Of a stretch of 64,000 nucleotides of DNA, positions 1 through 9,159 are shown piece by piece. A program made the translations under genes and the position numbers. Source of the stretch: Alloscardovia theropitheci (GTDB lineage: Bacteria; Actinomycetota; Actinomycetes; Actinomycetales; Bifidobacteriaceae); assembly GCF_004332295.1 (NCBI RefSeq), contig NZ_RXLP01000023.1, positions 1 to 64,000 on the forward strand, given 5' to 3'. Every line of letters starts with the position of its first letter. Positions within the stretch are counted from its first letter, which is position 1. A model generated the notes under the pieces. That model was not told the origin of the DNA. It did not search any database and saw nothing but the letters and a program-made list of their open reading frames with translations.

Positions 1-793
1 CGAGATAGAAAACGATAATTGGGATAATTGCAAGGACAAGACATGCCATCATTGCACCCATATCGATTGAACCGTAACCGCCCTTAAGATACTGTACTGC
101 TACCGAAATAGTCTTGTACTTTCCTAAATCAAGCGTTAAGTATGGAAGAAGGTAATCATTCCAAATCCACATTGCTTCCAAAATAGCGACCGAAATAATA
201 GACGGTTTCATAATCGGAACGACAATCTGGAAGAATGTACGTGGAACTGAGGCGCCATCAAGCATTGCGGATTCTTCAAGAGACTTAGGAATACCCTTGA
301 TAACACCCGTAAAGATGAATACCGCTAGACCCGCTCCAAAGCCGAGGTAGACTATCCATAATCCCCATGGGGTATTGAGTTTTAACATGTCAGCTAATTT
401 AGACAATGTAAACATCACCATCTGGAATGGAACAATCATGTTAAACAGGAACAAGGTATAAAGCAGTTTCGCTGCCCAATTATTTACGCGAACAATCCAC
501 CATGCGCACATAGAAGTGCACAATATAATCAATGCCACGGCTCCCACAGTAATAAATACTGTCCAGCCGAACGATGATCCAAACTGTGTGAGTTCTACAC
601 CTCGCGTGTAATTATCAAGTCCAACGAAGGCTTTACCGATTGGCAAAGAGAATGCGTTTGCTGAGATATACGCTTTCTGCTTAAAAGAATTAATCAGTAC
701 TAAAACTATCGGAAAAATCCACAGTAGACTAAGAACCGCAAAAAATACGGACCAGAGACCACCATGCTTAATTTTGTTATTTGATTCATTCAT
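1..793 (-). CDS. Sugar ABC transporter permease, MalG type (partial, 3' end outside window)
   Basis: Inner-membrane subunit of a carbohydrate ABC importer. The frame opens with MNESNNKIKHGG and stays open to the window edge, so about 264 residues are visible and the C-terminus is missing. After a short polar head come hydrophobic segments (FFAVLSLLWIFPIVLVL; WTVFITVGAVALIIL). The cytoplasmic EAA loop, which docks on the ATPase, reads EESAMLDGASVPRTFFQIVV followed by PIMKP, typical of MalG. The ATG overlaps the stop of the upstream permease by one base, so the two are translationally coupled. Family and role are clear; the sugar is not. No dedicated ATPase is visible, and a shared MsiK-like ATPase is usual in this family of importers. 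Confidence 0.9.
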   Translation of the reverse strand, partial: MNESNNKIKHGGLWSVFFAVLSLLWIFPIVLVLINSFKQKAYISANAFSLPIGKAFVGLDNYTRGVELTQFGSSFGWTVFITVGAVALIILCTSMCAWWIVRVNNWAAKLLYTLFLFNMIVPFQMVMFTLSKLADMLKLNTPWGLWIVYLGFGAGLAVFIFTGVIKGIPKSLEESAMLDGASVPRTFFQIVVPIMKPSIISVAILEAMWIWNDYLLPYLTLDLGKYKTISVAVQYLKGGYGSIDMGAMMACLVLAIIPIIVFYL

Positions 794-1647
794 TATGCCT
801 GCACCTCTTTGCTTGTGGTGAGCTTATTTTGAATTAATGCGATAGCTGCAACGAGTATAAAGAAGAGCACTGCTTTTGCTTGTCCAACGCCTTCCCATCC
901 CATTCGTCCATAGAACGTTCGGGTAATATTCATCGCAAGACCTTCTGACATGTAGCTTGGAGCACCATTGGTCAGTGCTAAGTTCTGATCGTAAAGCTTG
1001 AAACCATTTGTGACTGTTAAGAATGAGCACACAGTAATGGAAGGCATCATTAATGGAATAATAATGCGGAACATAATCTGTCGTCCATTTGCGCCATCGA
1101 CGGCTGCAGCCTCAAGTACGTCGCTAGGAAGGGACTGTAGTCCAGCTATATAGATAATCATCATATAACCGATTTGCTGCCAGCATACAACGACAACCAA
1201 TCCCCAGAATCCGTATGTTGCTGAATACGTTAATGCTCGACCCCAGTGAGCCAAGATACCATTAAGCAAGAGCAACCAAATATAACCGAGGACGATACCA
1301 CCAATAAGATTTGGCATAAACAATGCTGAACGATAGAGAGAAGAACCGCGAATAGCTCGTGTGAGCAAATATGCGATAGCAAATGCTACGACATTAATAA
1401 CAATTGTCGTAACAATAGTAAAAGCTGTCGAGAACCCAAGAGCATGCAAGAATTGGGGATCTGCTAGCGCTCTTTGGTAATTCTTCAAACCTACCGGCTG
1501 ACCATCAGTCACCGTTGTGAATTCGCAAAAACTTAAATAAACACCCATGATAAATGGGATTAAAAAGCCAATAACAAAAGCAGCAAACGTTGGCAACGCA
1601 AATAGCGCCCACCACTTTCGTATCGCTTTACCAGCCATGTCAATCAT
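793..1647 (-). CDS. Sugar ABC transporter permease, MalF type
   Basis: Second membrane subunit of the same carbohydrate importer, 284 residues. I start at MIDMAGKAIRKWW because GGAGGC lies 8 bases upstream of this ATG; an upstream in-frame ATG at 1701 has no such site. Six or so membrane segments are visible, beginning WALFALPTFAAFVIGFLIPF. The EAA loop near the C-terminus reads EAAAVDGANGRQIMFRIIIP, a clear MalF/UgpA-type signature. Its stop overlaps the start of the MalG-like gene. A good sigma-A-like promoter lies about 130 bases upstream. The substrate is unknown; regulation by the neighbouring LacI protein is inferred from operator-like sites. Confidence 0.92.
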   Translation of the reverse strand: MIDMAGKAIRKWWALFALPTFAAFVIGFLIPFIMGVYLSFCEFTTVTDGQPVGLKNYQRALADPQFLHALGFSTAFTIVTTIVINVVAFAIAYLLTRAIRGSSLYRSALFMPNLIGGIVLGYIWLLLLNGILAHWGRALTYSATYGFWGLVVVVCWQQIGYMMIIYIAGLQSLPSDVLEAAAVDGANGRQIMFRIIIPLMMPSITVCSFLTVTNGFKLYDQNLALTNGAPSYMSEGLAMNITRTFYGRMGWEGVGQAKAVLFFILVAAIALIQNKLTTSKEVQA

Positions 1648-1780
1648 CTTTGGCTGCCTCCTTCGACACACTACCTCGTGAATCCAATACGCGCTCGACA
1701 TCGGTAATTTACTTGGCTTTATGCCCTTTGGCGGAACACTGCTTCGTGAGTTGCTCTATGCCTCGCTGCGTTATGCTTTC

Positions 1781-1810
1781 ATCATAGAACCTTTATACAG
1801 ATTATGTCAA
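1781..1810 (-). promoter_or_regulatory. Promoter of the permease genes with an operator-like overlap
   Basis: On the minus strand TTGACA (1810-1805) and TATGAT (1786-1781) are separated by 18 bases, close to the sigma-A consensus. The sequence running into the -35 box is TGATAACGTTTGACA, whose CGTTTG core recurs near the regulator and binding-protein genes. A LacI-type repressor binding here would block the -35 box. Inference from sequence only. Confidence 0.6.
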
Positions 1811-1953
1811 ACGTTATCATTTTCGTGTTGAATTTTTGTGCAATTTCTATCATTTTTTCTGCATAACATGAAGTCAAGATACAGAAATCTCAATTATCGC
1901 AACGATTTTAAGTATCGAAACTTATGCACAATTTGCAAAAAATTTCTCTACTT

Positions 1954-1973
1954 TTTTGCAAACGATTGTAAAA
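1954..1973. promoter_or_regulatory. Putative LacI-family operator upstream of the regulator
   Basis: TTTTGCAAACGATTGTAAAA is a near-perfect palindrome centred on CG, as LacI-family operators are. It lies 48 bases before the regulator ATG. A TTGTAA (1966-1971) and TAGAAT (1991-1996) pair with a long 19-base spacer could be the promoter, which the operator would overlap. The rest of the 373-base gap 1648-2020 is AT-rich with no gene. Confidence 0.6.
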
Positions 1974-2020
1974 AGAGCGAATTTTCCTGATAGAATAATT
2001 GTATAAACAAGGAGGTTGGT

Positions 2021-3043
2021 ATGGGTACAACCATTCAGGATGTTGCCGAATCGGCAGGGGTATCACCGTCTACAGTCTCGCGCGCTTTTACGCGACCTGA
2101 TTTAGTATCCCACAAAACTCGCGAAAAAATTCTCCAAGTTGCTTCTGAGCTTCACTTTTCCCTCTCACGTTCAGCTGCAGCATTAAAATCGGGGAAATCA
2201 TTACGAGTCGCTCTCTTGATGAGTGGCAGTATGAATTTGTGGTTTATTTCATCCCTCTTCGAAGGACTCAATGAAGTCCTCCATCAAGAAGGCTATGACA
2301 TATCCGTATTCCAAATTTCAAGCGAGAATGAGCGCAAAGAGTTCTTCAAAAATTTGCCGCTCCGTCGCAACGCAGATGCCGTAGTCGTTGCATCATTTGG
2401 AATTGAACATGATGAAGTTGATCAATTGAGTTCCATTGGAATTCCTGTAATTGGAATCAATGCCGACAACGCACACGATTTTGGTTTTACAGGGGCTATT
2501 AATATCGATGACATTCACGGTTCCGAGCTTGCCGCAAGGCATCTGCTCCAACTAGGTCATAAGAATATTGTGTATATAAGTACCTACAGAGAAGTGACTC
2601 TTCATTTCTCAGTGCAAACACGTATCAATTCATTCCTGCGTTACTGCGAAGAACATGGCGCGAAGGTTCAGCATTTATCATGCAAAGTTTCAGAAGATGG
2701 ACATTACCAAATTAGTGATGTCGCCTCGCGCATCTTAAGTATGGATACTCTCCCCACTGCTATTGCATGTCAGGAAGATGGCCTTGCTATCCCTTTGACG
2801 TTTCAGTTAGAGCGCAGTGGCATCCGCATTCCTACCGATATCTCGATGATTGGCTTTGATGATGGTTTCTATGCTTCTGATTTAGGCTTGACAACGATCC
2901 GTCAAAATCCTGTGGACCTCGGGCATAAAGCAGCTCATATGGTTCTTAATTTTATCAATTCTGAGCCTGTAGAAAACCCATTTATGATTGAGGATGCTGA
3001 ACTAGTTATCCGTTCATCAACATCTCGACCACGCATTGAGTAA
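2021..3043 (+). CDS. LacI/GalR-family transcriptional regulator
   Basis: 340 residues. The N-terminal helix-turn-helix (residues 2-55) reads TIQDVAESAGVSPSTVSRAF followed by a hinge helix with LSRSAAALKSGKS. The rest is a periplasmic-binding-protein-like sugar sensor, ending with the usual GIRIPTDISMIGFDD and LTTIRQNP stretches. A strong AAGGAGG lies 6 bases before the ATG. It sits on the plus strand between the permeases and the binding protein, both on the minus strand. Sites with a CGTTTG core occur at its own promoter and at both transporter promoters, so it probably controls the importer and itself. The inducer is unknown. Confidence 0.92.
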   Translation: MGTTIQDVAESAGVSPSTVSRAFTRPDLVSHKTREKILQVASELHFSLSRSAAALKSGKSLRVALLMSGSMNLWFISSLFEGLNEVLHQEGYDISVFQISSENERKEFFKNLPLRRNADAVVVASFGIEHDEVDQLSSIGIPVIGINADNAHDFGFTGAINIDDIHGSELAARHLLQLGHKNIVYISTYREVTLHFSVQTRINSFLRYCEEHGAKVQHLSCKVSEDGHYQISDVASRILSMDTLPTAIACQEDGLAIPLTFQLERSGIRIPTDISMIGFDDGFYASDLGLTTIRQNPVDLGHKAAHMVLNFINSEPVENPFMIEDAELVIRSSTSRPRIE

Positions 3044-3077
3044 CATACCGTAAGCAAGAGCCTACTAGCAACAAGTT

Positions 3078-3117
3078 AAGGGACAGCACGCTTTTATTGA
3101 GCTGCTGTCCCTTTTAT
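3078..3117 (+). terminator. Rho-independent terminator after the LacI-family gene
   Basis: Arms AAGGGACAGCA (3078-3088) and TGCTGTCCCTT (3103-3113) pair perfectly and are followed by TTTTAT. The rest of the convergent gap 3118-3386 holds only a weak inverted repeat around 3243-3265 and no gene that I can support. Confidence 0.85.
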
Positions 3118-3386
3118 CATGCGAACGTTTGATAGAAATACTAATACATCAATGAGTTATTTTCCAGACGTATCTAAGCCCAAAGAACAAGTATCATACG
3201 GAAATTCAGAAAACGAATATTATTTATTAAACCTTTTAGGCAAAAGTGGTCATTCTGATCACTTAATTTCACTCCTTGCAACGTAATAGCGTCCCATTTT
3301 ACCCAAAAAGGTGCGTAAAGACCACTTCTCCTCAAACTTTCTTTCCACTCGCAACCACCAGCTGGCGCTACTGCCCCACAAACAAA

Positions 3387-3423
3387 ATAAGGGTACCGGA
3401 TTGATCCAATCCAGTACCCTTAT
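3387..3423 (-). terminator. Terminator of the sugar-binding-protein gene
   Basis: AAGGGTAC and GTACCCTT, extended by GGATTG/CAATCC around a 3-base loop, form a long hairpin. Read on the minus strand it is followed by a T-rich stretch (TTATTTTGTTTG), as expected for transcription from the binding-protein gene. Confidence 0.8.
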
Positions 3424-3471
3424 CGTATTCGGTTATATGATGAATTAAGGTGATTTACTTCAGATAATTCT

Positions 3472-4797
3472 TTAGTGAGAAGCGTCGTATTCGGTCTTCC
3501 AACCGTCAACGAATGCCGTCTTTACAGCAGACCATTCACCTGTTCCTTGTGCGTATTCGAGCAATGCATTTCCGAGATTATTCTTCCATGTCTCAGAAGG
3601 CATCATGGTAAAGTTCCAAGAAACTACTTCATGCCCAGCCTTGACATCGTCAACAGCTGCCTGAACCAATGGATTCTCAGACTTGATATCTTCGAAGTTC
3701 TTGAATGGCACAGTGAAGCCCATATCTTGAGAGAGGGACTTCTTACCCTGATCAGAGCTTGTAACCCACTTCAAGAAGTCTTCAGTAGCCTTTTGATCCT
3801 TCTCAGATGCCTTGGAGTTAATGCACCAGTAATTTTCAGAACCAGTAGCAAGACCTTGCTTTTCTTCGCCCTTAGCACCGATATAAATTGGGAGCATTCC
3901 TACAGTATCAGCACTCATTCCTGCCTTGCTCAAATCAGACCAAGCCCATGTACCATTTTGATAGAAAGCTGCCTTTCCAAGCGCAAACTCAGAATTAGCA
4001 TCATCACCAGTCTTAGAGCTAAGCTGCGTACGAGGAGTTGTGGAGTCTGTAATGTACAAGTCGAAAATCTTCTTGTAATTATCGAGATATGAGCCCTTAA
4101 TCGTTTCTGGCTGAGAGGTAATCTTATCTGCCTTGAATTCGTAGAATAATGGCAAATTTGCAAGGTGAGTCTTGAAACGCCAATCGGAGCTTGAATCGAA
4201 ACCTGCAGATGTAAATGCACCATCGACTCCAAGTTCATCCTTATGCTTTTGGATGCCATCAGCAACTGCCTTGAGCTTATCAAAGCTATTAATTTCTTCT
4301 GTTGACTTCACAGCAGCATCAGAAAGAGCAAAATACTTGTTCAGAATGTCCTTGTTATAAATCAAGCCATATGTTTCTGTTACATATGGAACGCCTACAA
4401 CCTTGTCACCATCCTTCAAAGCCATGCTCTTATCAGTAAGCTGATCGTAAATATATGACTTTGATAAATCAGCCGTGTAATTCTTCCAGTTCTGATAACC
4501 AACAGGTCCGTTAATTTGGAACAATGTAGGAGCATCGGTCTTAGCAATTTCTGACTTAAGAGTCTGCTCATACGAACCTGAAGCAGCATTTTGAACTTTA
4601 ACTTCTACACCAGTTTCTTTGGTGTATGCTTTTGCCAATTCTTGCCACTGATCTGCATTTTCTGGCTTAAAGTTCAGGAAGTATACCTTTCCTTTACCAT
4701 TATCGCTTGAGCTTGAATTAGAGCAAGCTGCCAGAGCACTAAATGACATCGCAACTACAGCAGTTAACGCTATGGTTGACTTCGCAATTCGATTCAT
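3472..4797 (-). CDS. Sugar ABC transporter substrate-binding lipoprotein
   Basis: 441 residues, solute-binding protein family 1 (MalE/UgpB-like). I start at MNRIAKSTIALTAVV because GGGGAGG lies 8 bases upstream; the earlier in-frame ATG at 4821 lacks a site. The signal peptide ends with a lipobox LAAC, giving a lipid-modified Cys at about residue 25. A Ser/Asn linker follows, then the binding domain, with a typical ELAKAYTKETGVEVKV start and a GKAAFYQNGTWAWSD stretch late in the protein. It probably feeds the MalF/MalG-like permeases at 1-1647, though the regulator gene lies between. The substrate cannot be read from sequence. Confidence 0.92.
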   Translation of the reverse strand: MNRIAKSTIALTAVVAMSFSALAACSNSSSSDNGKGKVYFLNFKPENADQWQELAKAYTKETGVEVKVQNAASGSYEQTLKSEIAKTDAPTLFQINGPVGYQNWKNYTADLSKSYIYDQLTDKSMALKDGDKVVGVPYVTETYGLIYNKDILNKYFALSDAAVKSTEEINSFDKLKAVADGIQKHKDELGVDGAFTSAGFDSSSDWRFKTHLANLPLFYEFKADKITSQPETIKGSYLDNYKKIFDLYITDSTTPRTQLSSKTGDDANSEFALGKAAFYQNGTWAWSDLSKAGMSADTVGMLPIYIGAKGEEKQGLATGSENYWCINSKASEKDQKATEDFLKWVTSSDQGKKSLSQDMGFTVPFKNFEDIKSENPLVQAAVDDVKAGHEVVSWNFTMMPSETWKNNLGNALLEYAQGTGEWSAVKTAFVDGWKTEYDASH

Positions 4798-4894
4798 CGT
4801 CGAACCTCCCCTGATGCGCATTCACGCATCACATTAATCTTCCATGAAAAATGTCACCGTTAATCGGATAGCTCAATTATGCATCAATCTTTTT

Positions 4895-4917
4895 ATTTTT
4901 GCAAACGATGTCAATAG
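4895..4917 (-). promoter_or_regulatory. Putative operator and -35 box upstream of the binding-protein gene
   Basis: The minus strand reads TTGACATCGTTTGCAAAAAT. TTGACA is a perfect -35 box, and ATCGTTTGCAAAAA matches the operator half next to the LacI-family gene. No good -10 box is seen at 17 bases. The 304-base gap 4798-5101 holds no gene. Confidence 0.5.
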
Positions 4918-5101
4918 TTTTCTCTAAAAAATAGACAAATTCTTGCAAGTTTCTTTGTAAGAATCGCCATTTTTCAAGGGTTTTGTATACTCATTGCTAC
5001 TTCAAAAATGAGACACGCTCAAGAATATGCAATCGTTCGCTAATACGAGATTAACGACTTTATCTTATGAAGCATATAACGATATCAGTCGCTAAGGCTC
5101 C

Positions 5102-6181
5102 CTAAAGCAGCCGCATAGAATGCATCATAATAAGACTCATAACCGTTATCCCAATCCAACACACAGCACCTAACGCTAATGGCTTTCCCGCTGTCTTAAT
5201 GAGTTTGACCACGTTACTATTAAGTCCAATCGCTGACATTGCCATAATAATAAAGAATTTAGAAAGTTCTTTCAGTAGGTTAAATGAGCTAGCTGATACT
5301 CCGAAACGAATAGCAACAGTAGTGATAAGCGATGCGAGCACAAACCATGCAATGAATTGGGGAAATGCACGCTTAAGAGAAAAGTGAGTTGAAGCTTCAT
5401 TATTCGAACCGATATTGAAGGATTCACGAGATAATTGTGTGTGCGCACGCGCAGTAATAATGCTGAGTACGAGAGTAATTGGGATAATCGCTAATGTACG
5501 AGTGAGCTTCACAGTCACAGCCTTGTCCAAAGTTGCGGAGCCAAGATTCCACATGGTATCCCATGTTGAAGCCGCCGCCGTTACTGAAGACGTATCGTTG
5601 ACAGCTGTTCCCGAAAAAATGCCAAATGCTTCCCCCCTTGTAGTACTCATACCCAATGCATGCCCTAGTACTGGGAAAAGCAGTGCAGCTATCACATTAA
5701 AAAGAAAAATAACTGAAATCGATTGCGCTACTTCCTCGTCATCTGCATCAATAACCGGCGCTGTAGCCGCAATAGCTGATCCACCACAAATTGAAGATCC
5801 TACAGCAACTAAAGTCGCCACACGTGAAGACATGTTCAACACATACTTCATCGCCCATCCTAAGAGCAGAGCTGTCGAAATCGTTACGATAATAATTGGT
5901 AACGATTGCCATCCTGTTGCAGCAATGACCCCAAGATCAAGACCAAATCCCAGAAGTACGACAGCTGTCTGAAGAATATACTTAGAAGTGAATGATATGC
6001 CCGGTGTAGCCTTGCCCTTGTCTTTCCACCACAGAGCGATAATCATACCGATAATTATCGCAAAAATCGGCCCACCAATTACAGGAACAAGCCTTCCAAG
6101 CCCCCAAGCGATAACGCCTATAGCACAGCTGATAAGAATTCCTGGAAGTAATTGAGTAATTTTGTGAGTCAATGTTTGCAT
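5102..6181 (-). CDS. YeiH-family membrane protein, putative sulfate exporter
   Basis: 359 residues, strongly hydrophobic with about ten membrane segments. The order fits the YeiH/UPF0324 family: [20 protein letters not shown], then [17 protein letters not shown], the conserved GFGLDL region, a central [17 protein letters not shown] and [15 protein letters not shown]. Length matches the family. The transported substrate is not established; some members are called sulfate exporters. It stands alone, with unrelated neighbours on both sides. Membrane location is certain; function is a family-level guess. Confidence 0.85.
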   Translation of the reverse strand: MQTLTHKITQLLPGILISCAIGVIAWGLGRLVPVIGGPIFAIIIGMIIALWWKDKGKATPGISFTSKYILQTAVVLLGFGLDLGVIAATGWQSLPIIIVTISTALLLGWAMKYVLNMSSRVATLVAVGSSICGGSAIAATAPVIDADDEEVAQSISVIFLFNVIAALLFPVLGHALGMSTTRGEAFGIFSGTAVNDTSSVTAAASTWDTMWNLGSATLDKAVTVKLTRTLAIIPITLVLSIITARAHTQLSRESFNIGSNNEASTHFSLKRAFPQFIAWFVLASLITTVAIRFGVSASSFNLLKELSKFFIIMAMSAIGLNSNVVKLIKTAGKPLALGAVCWIGITVMSLIMMHSMRLL

Positions 6182-6327
6182 AAGTTCAGTTATATCGGAT
6201 AGCGTGAACCTTGAGCTCTATCTATAATCAAACTTCTCTGGATAAAAACTCAATCGGGTTACTATACAGCATCTCTTCGAGCAAGTACGAACTATATTAT
6301 CGAACTTATAGTTAGCAAAGTTCTGAA

Positions 6328-6606
6328 TTAAAAGTACTGCTCATAACCATAAATCAAAATACACGCACAAAGAATAACAATACCAGCAAGAATTGCTAAA
6401 GTAATTGCAATTATTCTATTCGTTTGAGTTCGCATACATCCACCAAGAATAGCCCCACATGTACCGAATACTAAAAGGTACCCTGCGAGTATATAAGACC
6501 ATATATTCGCCCGTGGATAGACGAAGAGTGCTACTTGTAAGATAGCGCCCGCACCCAGTTGCCCTAAACATGCATATTCCAAACCTTGCCAATTTTCGGT
6601 TGTCAT
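6328..6606 (-). CDS. Small hypothetical membrane protein
   Basis: I do not recognise a family. From MTTENWQGLEYACLGQ it has 92 residues with three hydrophobic stretches (LGAGAILQVALFVY, SYILAGYLLVFGTCGAILGG, IIAITLAILAGIVILCACIL) and a short tail GYEQYF. This start has GAGGAGG 10 bases upstream. The open frame extends to 6705, but those starts have no good ribosome site. It could be a small multi-spanning protein of the DUF4190/TM2 kind, but I see no diagnostic motif. It lies downstream of xerD on the same strand. Confidence 0.6.
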   Translation of the reverse strand: MTTENWQGLEYACLGQLGAGAILQVALFVYPRANIWSYILAGYLLVFGTCGAILGGCMRTQTNRIIAITLAILAGIVILCACILIYGYEQYF

Positions 6607-6757
6607 CAGTTCCCATCCTCCTCGTGGTTTATTCATCCCGATTTCCAACTCATCAATTGTTCCAACGAAACCTTGCGCCTTCACAAAAGTAATTAAATAT
6701 ATCATAGTCTCATGCTTCTGGTTTTACATCTCATTGTTGCAAAACTTGAGCAAAATC

Positions 6758-7759
6758 CTACTTCGCTCTTGGATGCGATAAAATATAACTTTCAATCAAT
6801 GCCTGAGGAGACACATGCGTATAAATCTGCGTGGTCGTTACGGATGCATGCCCCAGCAATTCTTGAACTGTTCGTACGTCTGCTCCGCCTTGAATCAAAT
6901 GAGTCGCGCACGAATGACGTAAGGTATGGGGATGAATTTCTTTATCAATACCTGCAGCTTGTGCATATTTTTTAACAATTTCCCACACACTTTGCCTCGA
7001 GAGTCTTTTACCTCGCTTATTAAGGAAAATCGCACGCATTTCCAGGCCGGTTTTTGATTTTTCCGCGAGCTTCATTCGGGCACTATCAAGATATCGTTGC
7101 AGCGCACTGCACGCATAAGATCCAAGTGGCACAAGACGTTGCTTATCACCTTTTCCAATGATTCGCGCCACACGAGTATCCAAATCGATATCGGATATAT
7201 TTGCTCCCACTACTTCAGATACACGAGCAGCTGATGCATACATGAATTCTAAAAGAGCTCGGTCTCTAATTCGTACGGGATCTGTTTCCGTATCATCTCC
7301 ACATGCCGCAATCAACCGCGAAACCTCGTCAATAGTAAGTGCATCAGGTAATTCCTCACCAATTTTCGGCGGTTTTATAGTTTCAGATACATCGTCGGAC
7401 AGCTCGCCTTGTGATACAAGGAATTTATGAAATTCATGAATAGAAGCAAGACGCCTAGCAATGCTACGCGCGCTCATAGAATGCATAGAAACCACAAATT
7501 GTTCAACATCTTGGGTGGTAATATCTTTCACGTCATTAATTGCACGAGACACACACCATTGCGCATATCGTCGTATGTCAGATTCATAGGCCGCTACTGT
7601 GGCAGCAGATAAGCCGCGTTCAACTTCGATATAAACGAGGAATTGCTCAATATGCCCATCAAACGCACTTACTTTGTTCGTATTGTTCGTATCATGCGAA
7701 ACCGACGACAAATCTTCCACTCCTACCTCATGTGAATTCGACATATGTCTACTGTACAC
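6758..7759 (-). CDS. xerD: Site-specific tyrosine recombinase XerD
   Basis: Cuts and rejoins DNA at dif to resolve chromosome dimers, with XerC. The N-terminal SAM-like domain begins FDGHIEQFLVYIEVERGLS. The catalytic domain carries all key residues: Arg in ASAARVSEVVG, Lys near GKGDKQR, HPHTLRHSCATHL, LGHASVTTT and the nucleophile Tyr in IYTHVSP. About 333 residues from the GTG chosen here. The start is unsure: GTG 7759 has GGAGG four bases upstream, ATG 7744 has no site, and ATG 7795 gives a longer head. The GGAGG is also the 3' arm of the preceding operon's terminator. Family assignment is secure; XerD rather than XerC rests on overall resemblance. Confidence 0.9.
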   Translation of the reverse strand: MYSRHMSNSHEVGVEDLSSVSHDTNNTNKVSAFDGHIEQFLVYIEVERGLSAATVAAYESDIRRYAQWCVSRAINDVKDITTQDVEQFVVSMHSMSARSIARRLASIHEFHKFLVSQGELSDDVSETIKPPKIGEELPDALTIDEVSRLIAACGDDTETDPVRIRDRALLEFMYASAARVSEVVGANISDIDLDTRVARIIGKGDKQRLVPLGSYACSALQRYLDSARMKLAEKSKTGLEMRAIFLNKRGKRLSRQSVWEIVKKYAQAAGIDKEIHPHTLRHSCATHLIQGGADVRTVQELLGHASVTTTQIYTHVSPQALIESYILSHPRAK

Positions 7760-7761
7760 AA

Positions 7762-7792
7762 AACCTCCGTCCACAAATAGCGAACGGAGGTT
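7762..7792 (-). terminator. Terminator of the infC-rpmI-rplT operon
   Basis: AACCTCCGT (7762-7770) and ACGGAGGTT (7784-7792) form a 9-bp stem. On the minus strand the second arm is followed by TTTGTGT. It overlaps the 5' end of the xerD frame. Confidence 0.7.
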
Positions 7793-7840
7793 CATTTTAT
7801 TGCTCTATAGGTTAAGCCAAGTTATGCTTAAAAAACTGTT

Positions 7841-8224
7841 TTAAGCCTCAACTGGAGCATTAACGTCAGCTGGAAGAGCTGCCTTTGCCTGCTCCACAAT
7901 TGCCTTGAAGGTTTCAGCATCGCTTACAGCGAGCTCAGCCAAAGCACGGCGATCGAGCTCGATGCCAGCAAGGCGAAGACCTTGGATAAAGCGATTATAA
8001 GTGATACCTTCTGCGCGTACTGCTACGTTGATACGAGTAATCCACAACTTGCGGAAATCACCCTTACGTGCCTTACGGTCACGGAAATTGTAATTAAAGG
8101 AGTGAAGGAGCTGTTCCTTAGCCTTGCGATAAAGGCGAGAACGCTGACCGCGGTAACCGCTAGCGCGTTCGAGAACAACACGACGCTTCTTATGAGCATT
8201 AACTGCGCGCTTTACACGTGCCAT
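7841..8224 (-). CDS. rplT: 50S ribosomal protein bL20
   Basis: 127 residues, the usual length with a slightly long acidic tail (ADVNAPVEA). It starts [15 protein letters not shown] and contains the conserved [20 protein letters not shown] and [15 protein letters not shown]. It binds 23S rRNA early in large-subunit assembly. AGAGGAA lies before the ATG. Third gene of infC-rpmI-rplT, 43 bases after rpmI. In other bacteria L20 represses this operon; I could not identify an L20-binding leader here. Confidence 0.98.
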   Translation of the reverse strand: MARVKRAVNAHKKRRVVLERASGYRGQRSRLYRKAKEQLLHSFNYNFRDRKARKGDFRKLWITRINVAVRAEGITYNRFIQGLRLAGIELDRRALAELAVSDAETFKAIVEQAKAALPADVNAPVEA

Positions 8225-8267
8225 AGTATTTCCTCTGCTTTCTAAAAAATCCTAATCCAGCGCGCGC

Positions 8268-8462
8268 TTACTTAGCGAGCATATTCTTGAGCTTCTTGCT
8301 CTGTGCTGGTGCGAGTACCTGGTCAGCCTTCAAAGCACGACGCTTACGTGCGCTCTTGTGCTCCAAGTTGTGGCGCATTGCGGAACCTGCCTGCATGAGC
8401 TTGCCGGAACCGGTTACACGGATTCGCTTAGATGCAGCGGAGTTACTTTTCATCTTAGGCAT
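8268..8462 (-). CDS. rpmI: 50S ribosomal protein bL35
   Basis: 64 residues, normal for the family. It starts [20 protein letters not shown] and contains [22 protein letters not shown] lies 5 bases before the ATG. The first eight bases overlap the 3' end of infC in another frame, so translation is probably coupled. Confidence 0.97.
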   Translation of the reverse strand: MPKMKSNSAASKRIRVTGSGKLMQAGSAMRHNLEHKSARKRRALKADQVLAPAQSKKLKNMLAK

Positions 8463-9159
8463 TGCTGCCCTCCTTGCTTGTCGTCTTCTGGGAAGAAGTC
8501 TTGTTCGCAGTTGCGTCTGATACCTTGCTTTCAGCTTCTGCAGCTGCTGCTTGAGCTTCGCGCTTAGCGTTCAGACGAGCGGCTTGACGGGCTTGACGCT
8601 CTGCACGAGACTCTGCACCACGACGGCGCTGCTCAGACTGTGTCTGAACTTTCTTGCCTTTTGGTGCGAGCACCATAATGATATTGCGGCCATCCTGGCG
8701 TGGCTGTGATTCGACGGAGCCGAATTCTTCAACTTCCTCAGCTAAGCGCTGGAGAAGTTCTACACCACCGACAGGGCGAGACTGTTCACGTCCACGAAGC
8801 ATAATAGTGACCTTAACTTTATCGCCACCATTGAGGAATCGTGTAACATGACCCTTCTTTACCTCAAAATCATGGTCATCAATCTTAAGTCGGAAGCGAA
8901 TTTCCTTAACCTCTGCAGTGCTTTGGTTTCGGCGTGCTTCACGAGCCTTAATCTTTTCGTTGTACTTGTACTTACCATAGTCGATGAGCTTAGCCACTGG
9001 TGGCTGCGCATTAGGCGCTACCTCAACCAAGTCCAAATTTGCTTCACGAGCAAGATTAAGAGCTACGGATGTAGCAATAACGCCTACCTGTTCGCCCTTT
9101 GGGCCAATCAGGCGCAGTTGTGGCGTACGAATCTCATCGTTAATACGTGGTTCTGTAAT
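8455..9159 (-). CDS. infC: Translation initiation factor IF-3
   Basis: Binds the 30S subunit and checks the start codon. The N-domain begins [20 protein letters not shown], followed by [20 protein letters not shown] and [17 protein letters not shown]. The C-domain has [20 protein letters not shown] and the [16 protein letters not shown] stretch. An Ala/Glu/Arg/Lys-rich tail of about 60 residues follows, longer than in E. coli. No ATG stands near the conserved N-terminus. GGAG sits 5 bases before an ATT (9159) and 2 bases before an ATC (9162), so an AUU start, as in E. coli infC, is most likely. The open frame to 9294 encodes an unrelated hydrophobic/Cys-containing stretch and is probably leader. 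Confidence 0.93.
   Translation of the reverse strand: MTEPRINDEIRTPQLRLIGPKGEQVGVIATSVALNLAREANLDLVEVAPNAQPPVAKLIDYGKYKYNEKIKAREARRNQSTAEVKEIRFRLKIDDHDFEVKKGHVTRFLNGGDKVKVTIMLRGREQSRPVGGVELLQRLAEEVEEFGSVESQPRQDGRNIIMVLAPKGKKVQTQSEQRRRGAESRAERQARQAARLNAKREAQAAAAEAESKVSDATANKTSSQKTTSKEGSNA

Noticed and set aside
6758-7759. Integrase of a mobile element
   Set aside because: The protein has XerD-like N-terminal and catalytic parts and lies beside conserved ribosomal genes. No attachment site or cargo is seen.
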